64,000 bases of DNA. It comes from Nitrosomonas sp. (GTDB lineage Bacteria > Pseudomonadota > Gammaproteobacteria > Burkholderiales > Nitrosomonadaceae). Where the stretch lies: positions 121,455 to 185,454 of the forward strand of contig JAMXAG010000004.1 of assembly GCA_024281675.1 (NCBI GenBank), in the 5' to 3' direction. Each line of letters opens with the position of its first letter. Position 1 is the stretch's first letter. Both the position numbers and the translations under genes were made by a program. The notes under the pieces were generated by a model, which did not search any database, was not told the origin of the DNA, and was given only the letters and a program-made list of their open reading frames with translations. Positions 1-9,230 of this stretch are shown piece by piece.

Positions 1-843
1 CGCCGCTACAACACCACCATCACTACCAAAACCACCTAATATAACCGATAGGAATGGACGGTTCATTGCCTTACACATGATGTATGACAAAATAGCACCG
101 GAACTACCCACTAGTGAACCTGCAATAATTAGCATCGGATTTCCGAGTGAAAAACCAATACCCGCTGCAGCCCAGCCTGAATAGGAATTTAGCATGGAAA
201 TGACAACAGGCATATCTGCCCCGCCAATAGGAATGATGATCAAGAAACCTAGTACAAATGCAATTCCTGTCATAACAGCAAAAGCTGTCCAGTTGGTAGT
301 TTCATCAAAGAAAAACCATAAACCAAAACCAATCATGGCAATAGCCAACAACAAATTAAATAGATGCTGCCCGGTAAAAACAATCGGAGTTCCACTCATG
401 CGACCAGACAGTTTCAAAAATGCAATTACCGAACCTGACCAAGTCATAGCACCGATAAAAGTCCCTAAAAACAACTCTAATTTGCTTCCTTTAGGCAAAA
501 CTGCTGGTAATCCGAACGAAACCGGATTATTTACCGCAGTAATTGCAATAAATACAGCGGCTAAACCAACGAGTGAATGCATGAAAGCAACTAATTCCGG
601 CATTGCAGTCATTTGCACACGCTGAGCCACAATCGCTCCAATCACACCACCAATTGCAATACAACCTAAAATCAAAGCCCAGTTCTGGGTCAATGTGAGC
701 GTGGTACCAATGGCAATTGCCATACCCACCATGCCAAAAAAATTACCACGACGCGCAGACTCAGGCGAACTCAATCCTTTAAGTGAAAGTATAAAGAAGA
801 CTGAAGCAACTAAATAGGCAAGTGCTACTACATTAGCTGACAT
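1..843 (-). CDS. pntB: NAD(P) transhydrogenase subunit beta (5' part, runs off window)
   Basis: Membrane subunit of the proton-translocating transhydrogenase, which couples proton entry to hydride transfer from NADH to NADP+. About 281 codons are present; the rest, including the NADP-binding domain, lies beyond the left edge. The reading frame begins MSANVVALAYLVAS and continues as successive hydrophobic helices rich in Gly, Ala and Ile, as expected for PntB. The ATG directly abuts the TAA of pntAB with no gap, implying translational coupling. The family call rests on the N-terminal sequence and gene order, so it is firm although the gene is incomplete. Confidence 0.93.
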   Translation of the reverse strand, partial: MSANVVALAYLVASVFFILSLKGLSSPESARRGNFFGMVGMAIAIGTTLTLTQNWALILGCIAIGGVIGAIVAQRVQMTAMPELVAFMHSLVGLAAVFIAITAVNNPVSFGLPAVLPKGSKLELFLGTFIGAMTWSGSVIAFLKLSGRMSGTPIVFTGQHLFNLLLAIAMIGFGLWFFFDETTNWTAFAVMTGIAFVLGFLIIIPIGGADMPVVISMLNSYSGWAAAGIGFSLGNPMLIIAGSLVGSSGAILSYIMCKAMNRPFLSVILGGFGSDGGVVAA

Positions 844-1152
844 TTATGCATTTCCTTTTTTATCTTTTTTCTTGAACATTTCCAGCATACGTTGACTCAC
901 CAGAAAACCACCAAAAACATTGATCGACGCCAGTATTACTGCAACTGCACCGAGCCAGATACCCCAATCTGTTTCTGCTGGTCCAGCGGCCAGCATAGCA
1001 CCTACTAAAATAATACCGGATATCGCATTGGTAACCGACATCAAGGGTGTATGTAACGCAGGCGTCACATTCCATACCACGTGGTAACCAACGAAAACCG
1101 CTAAAACAAAAACTGTCAGATTAATAATAACTGGATCAATTTCACCAATCAT
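844..1152 (-). CDS. pntAB: NAD(P) transhydrogenase subunit alpha part 2 (membrane)
   Basis: 102-residue membrane part of the alpha subunit. In many proteobacteria PntA is split into a soluble NAD-binding protein and this small integral protein, which with PntB forms the proton channel. Three or four hydrophobic segments are visible ([49 protein letters not shown]) followed by a Lys-rich cytoplasmic tail. The motif [17 protein letters not shown] is characteristic of the family. It sits between pntAA (104-base gap) and pntB (no gap). Confidence 0.95.
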   Translation of the reverse strand: MIGEIDPVIINLTVFVLAVFVGYHVVWNVTPALHTPLMSVTNAISGIILVGAMLAAGPAETDWGIWLGAVAVILASINVFGGFLVSQRMLEMFKKKDKKGNA

Positions 1153-1256
1153 AATGACTCCTTAAAAATTCGATCACTGCTATTCAATCGCAATGACAAA
1201 GATATATTTGAATATCAAGATATTGCACGTTCCGCTATCGCTTTGATGAATCCTCA

Positions 1257-2384
1257 TCAGGATTTGATAACGACTTCACCATCAGCACAAACCAACGTGC
1301 CAGAAATAATTTCATCGCTTCGATCAATTTTAAGCTGACTGCTTTCCTGATCCAACATTAGATTAAGAAAATTCATGACATTTCTTGCGTACAAAGTGCT
1401 GGAATCGGCCGCAACCAAACCAGGAATATTGGCAATCCCTACCAAGTGTACGCCATGCTTAAGCACTGTTTTATCCAATTCAGACAAAAGACAATTGCCT
1501 CCTGCTTCAACCGCCATATCAACAATCACAGAACCGGGTTTCATGGCTTTCACAGTGTCTTCTTTAATAAGTACAGGTGCTGGACGCCCAGGAATCAATG
1601 CCGTGGTGATGATGATATCAGCTGCGATGGCTCGCTCATGTACTAACTCACCTTGGCGACGCTTATAATCGTCTGACATTTCAGTTGCATAACCACCAGC
1701 AGTCTCCGCCTTGGCTTTTTCTTCATCACTTAGAGCCACCTCAACAAATTTCGCGCCCAAGCTTTCAACCTGTTCTTTTGCTGCTGGTCTGACATCAAAA
1801 ACTTCTACCACCGCACCTAATCTTTTGGCGGTTGCAATTGCCTGTAAGCCTGCCACACCAGCCCCTAACACTAGGACTCGAGCTGCCTTGACAGTACCTG
1901 CAGCAGTCATCAGCATGGGGAAAAACTTTTGATAGGCATTTGCGGCCAGAATAACCGCTTTATAACCTGCTATGTTGGCCTGAGATGATAAGACATCCAT
2001 ACTTTGAGCACGAGAAATTCTTGGCAATTTTTCCAAAGCAAATGCTGTCAAGCCATGTTTAGCTAATGCCTCAATTCCCTCTTTTTGATGTGGAGATAAA
2101 AGGCCGATCAATAAAGCGTTTTTACGCATCATCCCAAGTTCATGGGGTTCCGGACCTTTAACCTTCAATACGATATCCGATTGCGAATAGAGCTGATTCA
2201 CGTCATCAACAATAGTAGCGCCAGCTTCTCGATAAGCTGAATCAGTGATGCTGGCATTGATACCGGCTCCTGTTTGCACCAATACTTTATAAAGGCCCTT
2301 AGTAGTAAATTTTTTAATAGTTTCCGGTGTGGCAGCCACACGCGTTTCTCCCCCGCGAATCTCTGCGGGTATGCCTATATGCAT
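1257..2384 (-). CDS. pntAA: NAD(P) transhydrogenase subunit alpha part 1 (NAD-binding)
   Basis: 375-residue soluble NAD(H)-binding subunit (dI). It starts MHIGIPAEIRGGETRVA, the usual start of the alanine dehydrogenase/PNT N-terminal domain. A Rossmann motif GAGVAGLQAIATAKRLGA lies near residue 174, and the mobile loop region RRQGELVHERAIAADIIITT near residue 241 contains the RQG signature that contacts dIII. Length matches stand-alone PntAA. A purine-rich GAGGAGAAA ribosome site precedes the ATG. First gene of the minus-strand pntAA-pntAB-pntB operon. Confidence 0.95.
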   Translation of the reverse strand: MHIGIPAEIRGGETRVAATPETIKKFTTKGLYKVLVQTGAGINASITDSAYREAGATIVDDVNQLYSQSDIVLKVKGPEPHELGMMRKNALLIGLLSPHQKEGIEALAKHGLTAFALEKLPRISRAQSMDVLSSQANIAGYKAVILAANAYQKFFPMLMTAAGTVKAARVLVLGAGVAGLQAIATAKRLGAVVEVFDVRPAAKEQVESLGAKFVEVALSDEEKAKAETAGGYATEMSDDYKRRQGELVHERAIAADIIITTALIPGRPAPVLIKEDTVKAMKPGSVIVDMAVEAGGNCLLSELDKTVLKHGVHLVGIANIPGLVAADSSTLYARNVMNFLNLMLDQESSQLKIDRSDEIISGTLVCADGEVVIKS

Positions 2385-2702
2385 GGATTATTTCTCCTCT
2401 TTTGCCAATCTGCAAAATTCCTACGGTGAATAAATTTGTGAATTATAAATCAATTTGTGCAGGATGCCATTATATGGTTTAGAGTACTGTAGATCAGAAA
2501 CCACAAACAAAGCATTCCACTCTGAGTAAGTAGTCAGTTATATAAAGCTCCTATCTTAGTTCACCGGCGTTTTGGTTAACCTTGAAGTTTCAATTTAGAG
2601 CGAATCGCTGAAGATAATTTCTTTATTTTTTAATGAATAGAATAGCCACTTTCAGCTTCAAACAAAGAAATCTATAACCCGATGCTAATCTAAAGAAATT
2701 TA
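2385..2702. other. Intergenic region upstream of pntAA
   Basis: AT-rich spacer between the pntAA start and the end of the Fur-family gene. It must carry the pnt promoter, but I recognise no specific operator, terminator or small gene in it. Confidence 0.4.
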
Positions 2703-3164
2703 TTAAACCAATTTTTGGCAGCGTTCACAAACACCATGCAATTCTAATTGCTGATGAGTCAATTTAAATCCCGTGTTTTGAATACTTAATGCCAATTCAC
2801 TCATAATGTGTTTTTTGATTCCAATTTCCTTAACATTGCCACATTGATCGCAAATCAAAAACTGCGGAGTCTCGTGTTGATGATCACAAGTGATATGCTC
2901 ACAAGACATATATTGGCTTGCTGTTTCGAGCTTATGTACTAATCTTTCGTGAATCAGAAAATCGAGCATACGATACACCGACATAACCGGTAGCGCTTCA
3001 TTAAAATGAAAGCGATATTTTTCGGCGATTTCATAGGCAGAAAGCGGTATCGTTGATTCCAACAAAATGGTTAATACATTTTTACGTTTATTCGTAAGCT
3101 TGACACCCGCCAAAGAGCATGCTTCTTGGGATTTCTTGATAATCTGATCAATATTAGCAGACAT
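2703..3164 (-). CDS. Fur-family metalloregulator, Zur-like
   Basis: 153-residue DNA-binding repressor of the Fur superfamily. The N-terminal half (residues 15-85) is a winged helix (LTNKRKNVLTILLES and SVYRMLDFLIHERLVHKLE). The C-terminal half carries two CxxC pairs (CDQCGN near 107 and CERC near 148) that would hold a structural zinc, plus the His-rich stretch CEHITCDHQHE. Fur proteins often have these, but the pattern and poor match to the iron-Fur core favour a Zur-like zinc sensor. No target operator was found beside it. Identity as Fur family is solid; Zur is inferred. Confidence 0.8.
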   Translation of the reverse strand: MSANIDQIIKKSQEACSLAGVKLTNKRKNVLTILLESTIPLSAYEIAEKYRFHFNEALPVMSVYRMLDFLIHERLVHKLETASQYMSCEHITCDHQHETPQFLICDQCGNVKEIGIKKHIMSELALSIQNTGFKLTHQQLELHGVCERCQKLV

Positions 3165-3254
3165 ACTTTAGATTAATCTCCCAAACAATCTCTATGATAC
3201 AAAAGGAATCATAAACTGTAAAAACCTACCTGGATATTTAATAGATCATATTAA

Positions 3255-4655
3255 TTAATGCCTTAATCCACTTGGGATCATAGCAGGCTTTTTTTGATCC
3301 AAGGGTTGAGGATCTAATATCGCAATGGTTAAATTGTCTTCTATGAAATATTTTGTAGCAACTTCGCGTATTTGCTCCGTAGATACCATTTTAATTTTCT
3401 CTAACAGGGTGTCAATATCACGATAAGACAATCCCGTACTCTCAAACCGACCTATTTGCATAGCTTGCGAAAAAATCGAATCACGTTGATAAACATGGCC
3501 CGCTATCACCTGCGCTTTAACCCGAACCAATTCTTCTTCAGTGACCCCCAACTTAATAATTTTTTCAATTTCATTACGCAAAGCTTGTTCCAATTCTTCG
3601 ATGGTTTTCCCTACCCGCGGCACAGCACTCAGGAAAAACATGCTCGGACCACGAGATACTCCACTATAGCTAGCATCTGCAGAATTTGCGATTTGGTTTT
3701 CACGAACTAATGTCTTATTCAATCGGGCAGAAGCATGGCCATCCAAGATACTTTCCAATACTTCCAACGCATAGGGTTCCCAATCAGAAGTAGTATTTTT
3801 AATCGATGGAACATGATAACTCATAATGAGATAAGGTAATTCCGCCGGCGCTTTGACAATAATTCGTTTGGTCCCTTGTTGTACTGGCTCCACTTGAGGT
3901 TTACGTGCATTCAGTAATGGAATATTACTGGTTTTAATCGCACCATAATTTTGTTGCGCCAATTGATAGACCGCTTTTGCATCGACATCGCCAACCACCA
4001 CTAAGATTGCATTGTTCGGTGCATACCATCGGTTATACCAGTCTTTGGCATCCTCTACACGCATGTTCTCTAAATCATCCATCCAGCCGATGATTGGGTT
4101 TTTGTAAGGATGTGATTGAAAAGCCATTGCCATCATTTTTTCATATAACAAAGCTCTCGGTTGATCATCTGTACGCAGCCTTCTTTCTTCCATTACAACT
4201 TTAATTTCTTTGGAAAACTCTTCTTCTGCAAGAACTATGTTGCGCATACGATCCGATTCAAGCTCCATGGCCATGGGCAAGCTATTTTTATGGAGTTGCT
4301 GATAATAACCAGTGTAATCATAGCTAGTAAAAGCATTTTCACGGCCACCAGCGGCGGCAATTTTTTTAGAGAATTCACCACCAGGAAATTTCTTGGTGCC
4401 TTTAAACATCATATGTTCAAGTACGTGTGCAACACCCGTGAGTCCATTGACTTCATCAATACTGCCAACCTTGTACCAAATCTGTGAGACGACAACCGGT
4501 GCGCGATGATCTTCTTTAACAATCAATTTCAACCCGTTATCTAATAAAAACTCATGCGGATTACTCCATGCTGAAAATGTAAAAAGAAATGCGCACAAAC
4601 CTGCGCCCAATAACAGAAAAAAGCGTGAAAAAGCAATACAGTATGCGGATTTCAT
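3255..4655 (-). CDS. M16-family zinc peptidase, exported
   Basis: About 466 residues. The inverted zinc motif HxxEH is visible as HVLEHMMFKGT, with a downstream acidic ligand region (VVMEERRLRTDDQP). The start was set at the ATG giving MKSAYCIAFSRFFLLLGAG, a clear signal peptide; a longer reading frame upstream would run into the start of ftsY on the other strand and has no M16 homology. The family is usually encoded as a pair of M16 proteins, one active and one inactive; only the active-type gene is here. Likely periplasmic peptide turnover. Divergent from ftsY with an 88-base gap. Confidence 0.9.
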   Translation of the reverse strand: MKSAYCIAFSRFFLLLGAGLCAFLFTFSAWSNPHEFLLDNGLKLIVKEDHRAPVVVSQIWYKVGSIDEVNGLTGVAHVLEHMMFKGTKKFPGGEFSKKIAAAGGRENAFTSYDYTGYYQQLHKNSLPMAMELESDRMRNIVLAEEEFSKEIKVVMEERRLRTDDQPRALLYEKMMAMAFQSHPYKNPIIGWMDDLENMRVEDAKDWYNRWYAPNNAILVVVGDVDAKAVYQLAQQNYGAIKTSNIPLLNARKPQVEPVQQGTKRIIVKAPAELPYLIMSYHVPSIKNTTSDWEPYALEVLESILDGHASARLNKTLVRENQIANSADASYSGVSRGPSMFFLSAVPRVGKTIEELEQALRNEIEKIIKLGVTEEELVRVKAQVIAGHVYQRDSIFSQAMQIGRFESTGLSYRDIDTLLEKIKMVSTEQIREVATKYFIEDNLTIAILDPQPLDQKKPAMIPSGLRH

Positions 4656-4743
4656 TTTTACTAACCTAAGTGTGAATAAACAGAATAAAATTGCGCTTTC
4701 GCTTACGAGCAATCCATGAAAATATTTTGTAGAGCCTACCAGA

Positions 4744-5769
4744 ATGTTTAGCTTTTTTAAATCCAAAAAGAATTCCGAAGAAACAATTGAAAGTCCAGCT
4801 ATGCAAACAGATGAATCTAGTTCGAAACAACAAGATTCGGTTAGTTTCGCGGATAAACTTAAGAAAGGCCTTACGCTTACTCGGCAAAATCTTGGAAAGC
4901 AATTATCCACTTTGTTTGGTGGCGGCAAGATTGACGAAGCATTGTTCGAGGAATTAGAAACTATTTTGTTGACTTCGGATGTGGGTATCAACGCAACACA
5001 GCTGTTATTGGAAGATTTACGCAAACGCGTAAGACGTGATGGATTGACTGACTCCAATCAATTGAAACTAGCCCTCAAGGAATCACTTACGGCGATGCTA
5101 GAGCCATTGGAGCAACCATTTGATACCAATACGCACACTCCCTTTGTCATTATGATTGCTGGTGTCAACGGTGTTGGTAAAACAACCTCGATAGGGAAGC
5201 TGGCTAAATATTTTCAGACCCAAGGCAAATCGGTTTTATTGGCTGCGGGAGATACCTTCCGAGCCGCAGCGCGCGAACAGTTAATGGCTTGGGGTGAAAA
5301 AAATAATGTCACCGTGATAGCACCCGATAGTGATCCAGATAAAAAAAGCGACCCTGCTGCAGTAATCTTTGACGCGGTTAATTCAGCAAAAGCACGCGGT
5401 ATTGATATCGTATTAGCGGATACTGCCGGACGTTTAACAACGCAATTACACCTCATGGAAGAAATTAAAAAAGTCAAACGTGTCATTGCCAAAGCAATGC
5501 CCGATGCACCACATGAGGTGTTGCTCGTACTGGACGCTAATACCGGTCAAAATGCAATTACGCAGGTTAAAGCATTCGATGAAGCCTTGAACGTGACCGG
5601 TTTGGTGTTGACAAAACTCGATGGAACCGCTAAAGGTGGCGTAGTGGCTGCTATCGTTGGACAGTATTCCCATAATCCACCGGCACTAAGGTTTATCGGT
5701 GTGGGTGAAGGATTAAACGATTTAAGGCCCTTTAATGCACAAGTCTTTGTGGATGCGTTGCTTGATTGA
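4744..5769 (+). CDS. ftsY: Signal recognition particle receptor FtsY
   Basis: 341-residue GTPase that docks SRP-ribosome complexes at the inner membrane. The short acidic A region (residues 1-35) is followed by the N domain and the GTPase G domain: G1 GVNGVGKTTS near 139, the DTFRAAAREQL loop, G3 DTAGRL near 227 and G4 TKLDGTAKGG near 288. All key residues are intact. It is the first gene of the ftsY-ftsE-ftsX-rpoH block, an arrangement conserved in many beta- and gammaproteobacteria. Confidence 0.97.
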   Translation: MFSFFKSKKNSEETIESPAMQTDESSSKQQDSVSFADKLKKGLTLTRQNLGKQLSTLFGGGKIDEALFEELETILLTSDVGINATQLLLEDLRKRVRRDGLTDSNQLKLALKESLTAMLEPLEQPFDTNTHTPFVIMIAGVNGVGKTTSIGKLAKYFQTQGKSVLLAAGDTFRAAAREQLMAWGEKNNVTVIAPDSDPDKKSDPAAVIFDAVNSAKARGIDIVLADTAGRLTTQLHLMEEIKKVKRVIAKAMPDAPHEVLLVLDANTGQNAITQVKAFDEALNVTGLVLTKLDGTAKGGVVAAIVGQYSHNPPALRFIGVGEGLNDLRPFNAQVFVDALLD

Positions 5770-5802
5770 TAAGCGATGTATCCATTATAAATAAGGCCTT
5801 GC

Positions 5803-6456
5803 ATGATTACTTTCAAAAATGTCTCCAAACGCTACCCCAACGGGTATGTTGCACTCAACAATATCAATTTGTCGATTAATGTTGGGGAAATGGTGTTCCT
5901 GACAGGCCATTCAGGCGCGGGTAAAAGCACCTTATTGAAATCGATTGCTGCAATAGAGCGCCCAACGTCAGGAACCATTACGATTAGCGGGCAAAATATT
6001 GCACAGCTCAAATCCAGCGCAATTCCCTTTCTACGCCGCAAAATTGGTATCGTATTTCAGGATCACAAACTACTTTTTGATCGTAGTGTTTTTGATAACA
6101 TTTTACTACCGCTACAAATCAGTAATTTTGATACTCAAACCGCAGCCAGTCGTGTACGCGCCGCATTAGACAAAGTCGGTTTACTAAAAAAAGAAAAGGT
6201 TATGCCTATCACGCTATCCGGTGGCGAAAGGCAGCGTTTGTGCATCGCGCGAGCCATCGTTCATCGTCCTGCCATACTAATAGCCGATGAGCCAACGGGA
6301 AATTTAGATATTGCCTATGCACGCGACATCATGGCGATGTTTACATCTTTTAACCAAGTGGGTGTAACCGTGATAATTTCAACGCATGATGCTTCTTTGC
6401 TGGAAAATACGCAGCATCGTATTTTGTCGCTAGCACAAGGAAGTTTACTAGCATGA
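5803..6456 (+). CDS. ftsE: Cell division ATP-binding protein FtsE
   Basis: 217-residue ABC ATPase that with FtsX activates septal peptidoglycan hydrolases. Walker A GHSGAGKST (about residue 35), Q-loop VFQDHKLLFDR, signature LSGGERQR and Walker B ILIADEPTGNLD are all present. It begins 33 bases after ftsY, and its TGA overlaps the ATG of ftsX (ATGA), so the two are translationally coupled. Confidence 0.97.
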   Translation: MITFKNVSKRYPNGYVALNNINLSINVGEMVFLTGHSGAGKSTLLKSIAAIERPTSGTITISGQNIAQLKSSAIPFLRRKIGIVFQDHKLLFDRSVFDNILLPLQISNFDTQTAASRVRAALDKVGLLKKEKVMPITLSGGERQRLCIARAIVHRPAILIADEPTGNLDIAYARDIMAMFTSFNQVGVTVIISTHDASLLENTQHRILSLAQGSLLA

Positions 6457-7361
6457 TTCGCGTCTGGTTGGCTCAACATTGGTTTATTTTTGTGGCAACA
6501 TTCAAGCGATTGCTTGCGACGCCAATTACTTCACTATTAAGTGTCATCATCATGGGAATCGCACTCAGTGTGCCTGTAAGCATTTATGTATTAGTCGAAA
6601 ATTTACAAGCAATTGCGAACGAAAGAAATAGCCCGCAGATGAGCATTTTTCTAAGAAATGATGCCAAACAAGATGATATTGATAGAATTAGACAAGACTT
6701 AGAGCAATATCCACAGATTATAGGACTTGAATTCGTCACAAAGGATGTTGCCTTGCAACAGCTTCTAGAAAAAAGTGAATTGCCGAATATCACAATAAAT
6801 TTACCGCGTAATCCGCTACCCGATGCTTTTGTGATTACCCTTAACGAAAACACTTTAGAAAACTTAAAACAATTACAAGAAGATCTGAAAGGCAAGCCAG
6901 AAATAAAACATGTCCAATTTGACTCTGCGTGGATTGAGCGATTCAGCGCATTGCTTAAGTTAGGTCATTCAATCATTTTAATGATTACCATGATTTCCAG
7001 CATTGCAATCATAGCGGTGATGTTTAATACCATTCGCCTGCAAATAGCGACCAAACATGATGAAATAGAAATATCCAAACTGATTGGTGCAACTGACTCA
7101 TTCATTAGGCGCCCTTTTCTTTATTTCGGTGCGCTACAAGGACTCGCAGGGGGCGCAATCGCTTGGCTAATCGTATTACTATTAATCCATTTGATAAATG
7201 AGCAATTGATATTGTTCTTACGTTTCTATGAAATGGAGTTTGTGCTGGAATCACTCTCTACAGAAAACGGTTTGAGCTTGTTGTTTTTTTCAACCTGGTT
7301 AGGTTGGCTTGGTGCACGATTATCTGTGTCAAATCATCTATGGCGAATAGAACCGCAATAG
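6453..7361 (+). CDS. ftsX: Cell division protein FtsX
   Basis: 302-residue membrane partner of FtsE. A first helix near residues 22-45 is followed by a periplasmic domain (about 50-165) and three C-terminal helices (ILMITMISSIAIIAVMF, a segment near 225-250, and the last near 280). The KLIGATDSFIRRPF stretch between helices is typical of FtsX/MacB-type permeases. Overlaps ftsE by four bases. Confidence 0.95.
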   Translation: MIRVWLAQHWFIFVATFKRLLATPITSLLSVIIMGIALSVPVSIYVLVENLQAIANERNSPQMSIFLRNDAKQDDIDRIRQDLEQYPQIIGLEFVTKDVALQQLLEKSELPNITINLPRNPLPDAFVITLNENTLENLKQLQEDLKGKPEIKHVQFDSAWIERFSALLKLGHSIILMITMISSIAIIAVMFNTIRLQIATKHDEIEISKLIGATDSFIRRPFLYFGALQGLAGGAIAWLIVLLLIHLINEQLILFLRFYEMEFVLESLSTENGLSLLFFSTWLGWLGARLSVSNHLWRIEPQ

Positions 7362-7390
7362 CTAAGGTTCTTACGAAACTTTCTAAAAAA

Positions 7391-7418
7391 TTAGCACTCT
7401 CATGATAGAGAGTGCTAA
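7391..7418. promoter_or_regulatory. CIRCE-like HrcA operator upstream of rpoH
   Basis: A perfect inverted repeat with 11-base arms (TTAGCACTCTC and GAGAGTGCTAA) and a 6-base centre. The outer 9 bases of each arm equal the CIRCE consensus TTAGCACTC/GAGTGCTAA, though the spacing between the 9-mers is 10 rather than the canonical 9. It ends 45 bases before the rpoH start codon. The HrcA role is inferred from the sequence. Confidence 0.85.
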
Positions 7419-7463
7419 CATAAGCTACAAATAACAATTTTGTGTAAATAGGAGATTATCATA

Positions 7464-8318
7464 ATGACGAATGCTTTAGCATTGCCGGAAATGGGTGGCA
7501 GCATTGAAAGCTATATTCAGTCGACTAATTCTTTTCCTATCTTGTCTCAAGAAGAGGAAACAAAACTAGCTCGACTTTTGTGGAATCATGATGACATTAA
7601 GGCTGCACAAAAATTAATTTTGTCACATTTACGTTTTGTGGTTGCCATTGCACGTGGTTACAAAGGATATGGTCTGCCTCAGGCAGACTTAATTCAAGAG
7701 GGAAATGTCGGCTTGATGAAAGCAGTTAAACGCTTTGATCCTGAAAGAGGCGTTCGTTTAGTATCATTCGCTGTGCATTGGATTAAAGCTGAGATTCATG
7801 AATTCATCATGCGTAACTGGCGATTAGTAAAAATAGCGACCACTAAACAGCAACGTAAATTATTTTTTAATTTACGCAGTATGAAAAAAGGCCTCGATTC
7901 AATGAGCCCGCAAGAAGTGAGTGAAATGGCCGAGCAACTCGGAGTAAAATCAGAAGAAGTGATTGAAATGGAAAAGCGCTTCAATGGTTCAGATATTTCA
8001 TTGGAGCCACTATCCGATGAAGTAGATGATAATGCCACCTTCAGTCCTATTCATTATTTGACAGACGAATTAGAACCTTCTTGCATTCTAGAAGAAGAAC
8101 AGCTTACGGTGATGCGTGAATCGGGATTACAGAAATCTCTCGGGTGTTTAGATGACCGAAGCCGCCGCATTATTGAAGCCAGATGGTTGAAGGAAAAAGA
8201 GGACACAGCAACATTACACGACCTTGCTGAGGAACTTGGCGTATCGGCAGAACGTGTCCGCCAAATTGAAGCCAAAGCATTACAAAAAATGCGTGCGACA
8301 ATGGTAGCAAGCGCTTAG
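7464..8318 (+). CDS. rpoH: RNA polymerase heat-shock sigma factor (sigma-32)
   Basis: 284-residue alternative sigma factor. Region 2 is visible as LILSHLRFVVAIARGYKGYGLPQADLIQEG and VRLVSFAVHWIKAEIHEFI; the RpoH box QRKLFFNLRSMKKG follows near residue 132; region 4 ends with a helix-turn-helix (LHDLAEELGVSAERVRQIEAKAL). The ATG is preceded by TAGGAGAT at good spacing. A CIRCE-like operator lies just upstream, so this gene may be repressed by HrcA, placing one heat-shock regulator under another. A strong terminator follows. Confidence 0.97.
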   Translation: MTNALALPEMGGSIESYIQSTNSFPILSQEEETKLARLLWNHDDIKAAQKLILSHLRFVVAIARGYKGYGLPQADLIQEGNVGLMKAVKRFDPERGVRLVSFAVHWIKAEIHEFIMRNWRLVKIATTKQQRKLFFNLRSMKKGLDSMSPQEVSEMAEQLGVKSEEVIEMEKRFNGSDISLEPLSDEVDDNATFSPIHYLTDELEPSCILEEEQLTVMRESGLQKSLGCLDDRSRRIIEARWLKEKEDTATLHDLAEELGVSAERVRQIEAKALQKMRATMVASA

Positions 8319-8334
8319 CAGAAAAATTATACTT

Positions 8335-8376
8335 ATAACCTGTTTGTTGATAACAGTTTGGAACAGGTTATTTTTT
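8335..8376 (+). terminator. Rho-independent terminator after rpoH
   Basis: Ten-base stem ATAACCTGTT / AACAGGTTAT with a 17-base loop, followed directly by a T run. It closes the ftsY-ftsE-ftsX-rpoH block. Confidence 0.85.
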
Positions 8377-8451
8377 GTTCAATACAAGAAGAGGTAACGA
8401 GAAGTGATCATAACGGCACTGACTCGGAATCACATGATTGGCTACATTAAG

Positions 8452-8545
8452 TAGTCGGTCCTGAAAAACTGCATCAATCGCTTTTTTAGATCAGCAGTAT
8501 TAAAAGGCGGCGTGTTAATAAAGACAAAATCAAGCGATTTGATCT
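8452..8545. repeat. Degenerate repeat, second copy near 48881-48970
   Basis: A stretch containing CTGAAAAA, AGCAGT and AAAAGGCGG in fixed order resembles a stretch at 48881-48970 by eye. Both lie next to mobile remnants. It may be a decayed element end; no gene is visible between the rpoH terminator and the transposase relic at 8601. Confidence 0.4.
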
Positions 8546-8600
8546 TTTTGCATCAAAGAATTTTCGAAGTCTGCAGTTTTCGCCGCGGGAAGAAGAAGAA

Positions 8601-8910
8601 TCAAAAAATGGCCAATAGCCATTGCTTTAGATTCCAGGCAACAGCAGCCATCAGTAGATTGATGAGATCACCAATGGCGCCTTTCAGGTAATTTCTGGCA
8701 TTCGGTAAATCCGATTTCAAGTGGCCGATAATGGGTTCAATCGTCGCGCGCCTTCTGCATTGTTTCCGCTTCTTGTCTGTTTGGTAGCGTGTGTCTCGTT
8801 TTAATGCTCTTCCAGGTAGAACGATTTGCGTTCCCATTGACTTCACGTTTGCCACCACGGTAGCCGCGATCGCATACGGCTTGCTTGGCTGCTTTTCCAC
8901 GCGAAGAGAC
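8601..8910 (-). pseudogene. IS5-family transposase C-terminal relic
   Basis: The C-terminal block RRRATIEPIIGHLKSD...RNYLKGAIGDLINLLMAAVAWNLK is typical of IS5-family transposases. The preceding motif CDRGYRGGKREV is present but in another frame, so at least one frameshift separates them. The N-terminal two thirds are absent. A fragment of an IS end (GAGACCTTTGC) follows at about 8906. Confidence 0.8.
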
Positions 8911-9044
8911 CTTTGCGCGACTGAGAACCGAATTGATGGGGTGGTGATATAATCACGTTTTAAATCAATGTTATTGATGTCTGGACATAAATTCTTCAGA
9001 CTAGTTACCGCGACCTGGCCTCAGCGCATGCCTAGCACATGCTA

Positions 9045-9101
9045 CTGGCGATGGCGTATAACTTGAAAAGACTCCCCAACTCATTGCCGATCGTCAAATA
9101 A
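9045..9101 (+). pseudogene. Last codons of an IS5-like transposase
   Basis: LAMAYNLKRLPNSLPIVK and a stop codon resemble the C-terminus of the IS5-like transposases at 11.8 and 14.0 kb (QAMAYNLKRLPRL). Only this scrap of a further copy survives; the surrounding 8911-9230 shows nothing else. Confidence 0.55.
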
Positions 9102-9230
9102 TTACGCAAACATAGGGATATTGCACTCTCTCAACCGGAAATAGCTGGTTTTGAGTGATTATTCCTGGTTCGTGTGGAGAAAATTGGCTAAAAAATACCC
9201 GGTAACTTACAAATAAATCTGGAATTACAC

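Noticed and set aside
194-625. 143-codon plus-strand reading frame
   Set aside because: It lies antisense to pntB, whose own frame gives clear membrane-helix protein sequence. No homology and no ribosome site.
4656-5057. 134-codon N-terminal extension of the M16 peptidase
   Set aside because: It overlaps the start of ftsY on the other strand, precedes a perfect signal peptide start and has no M16 features.
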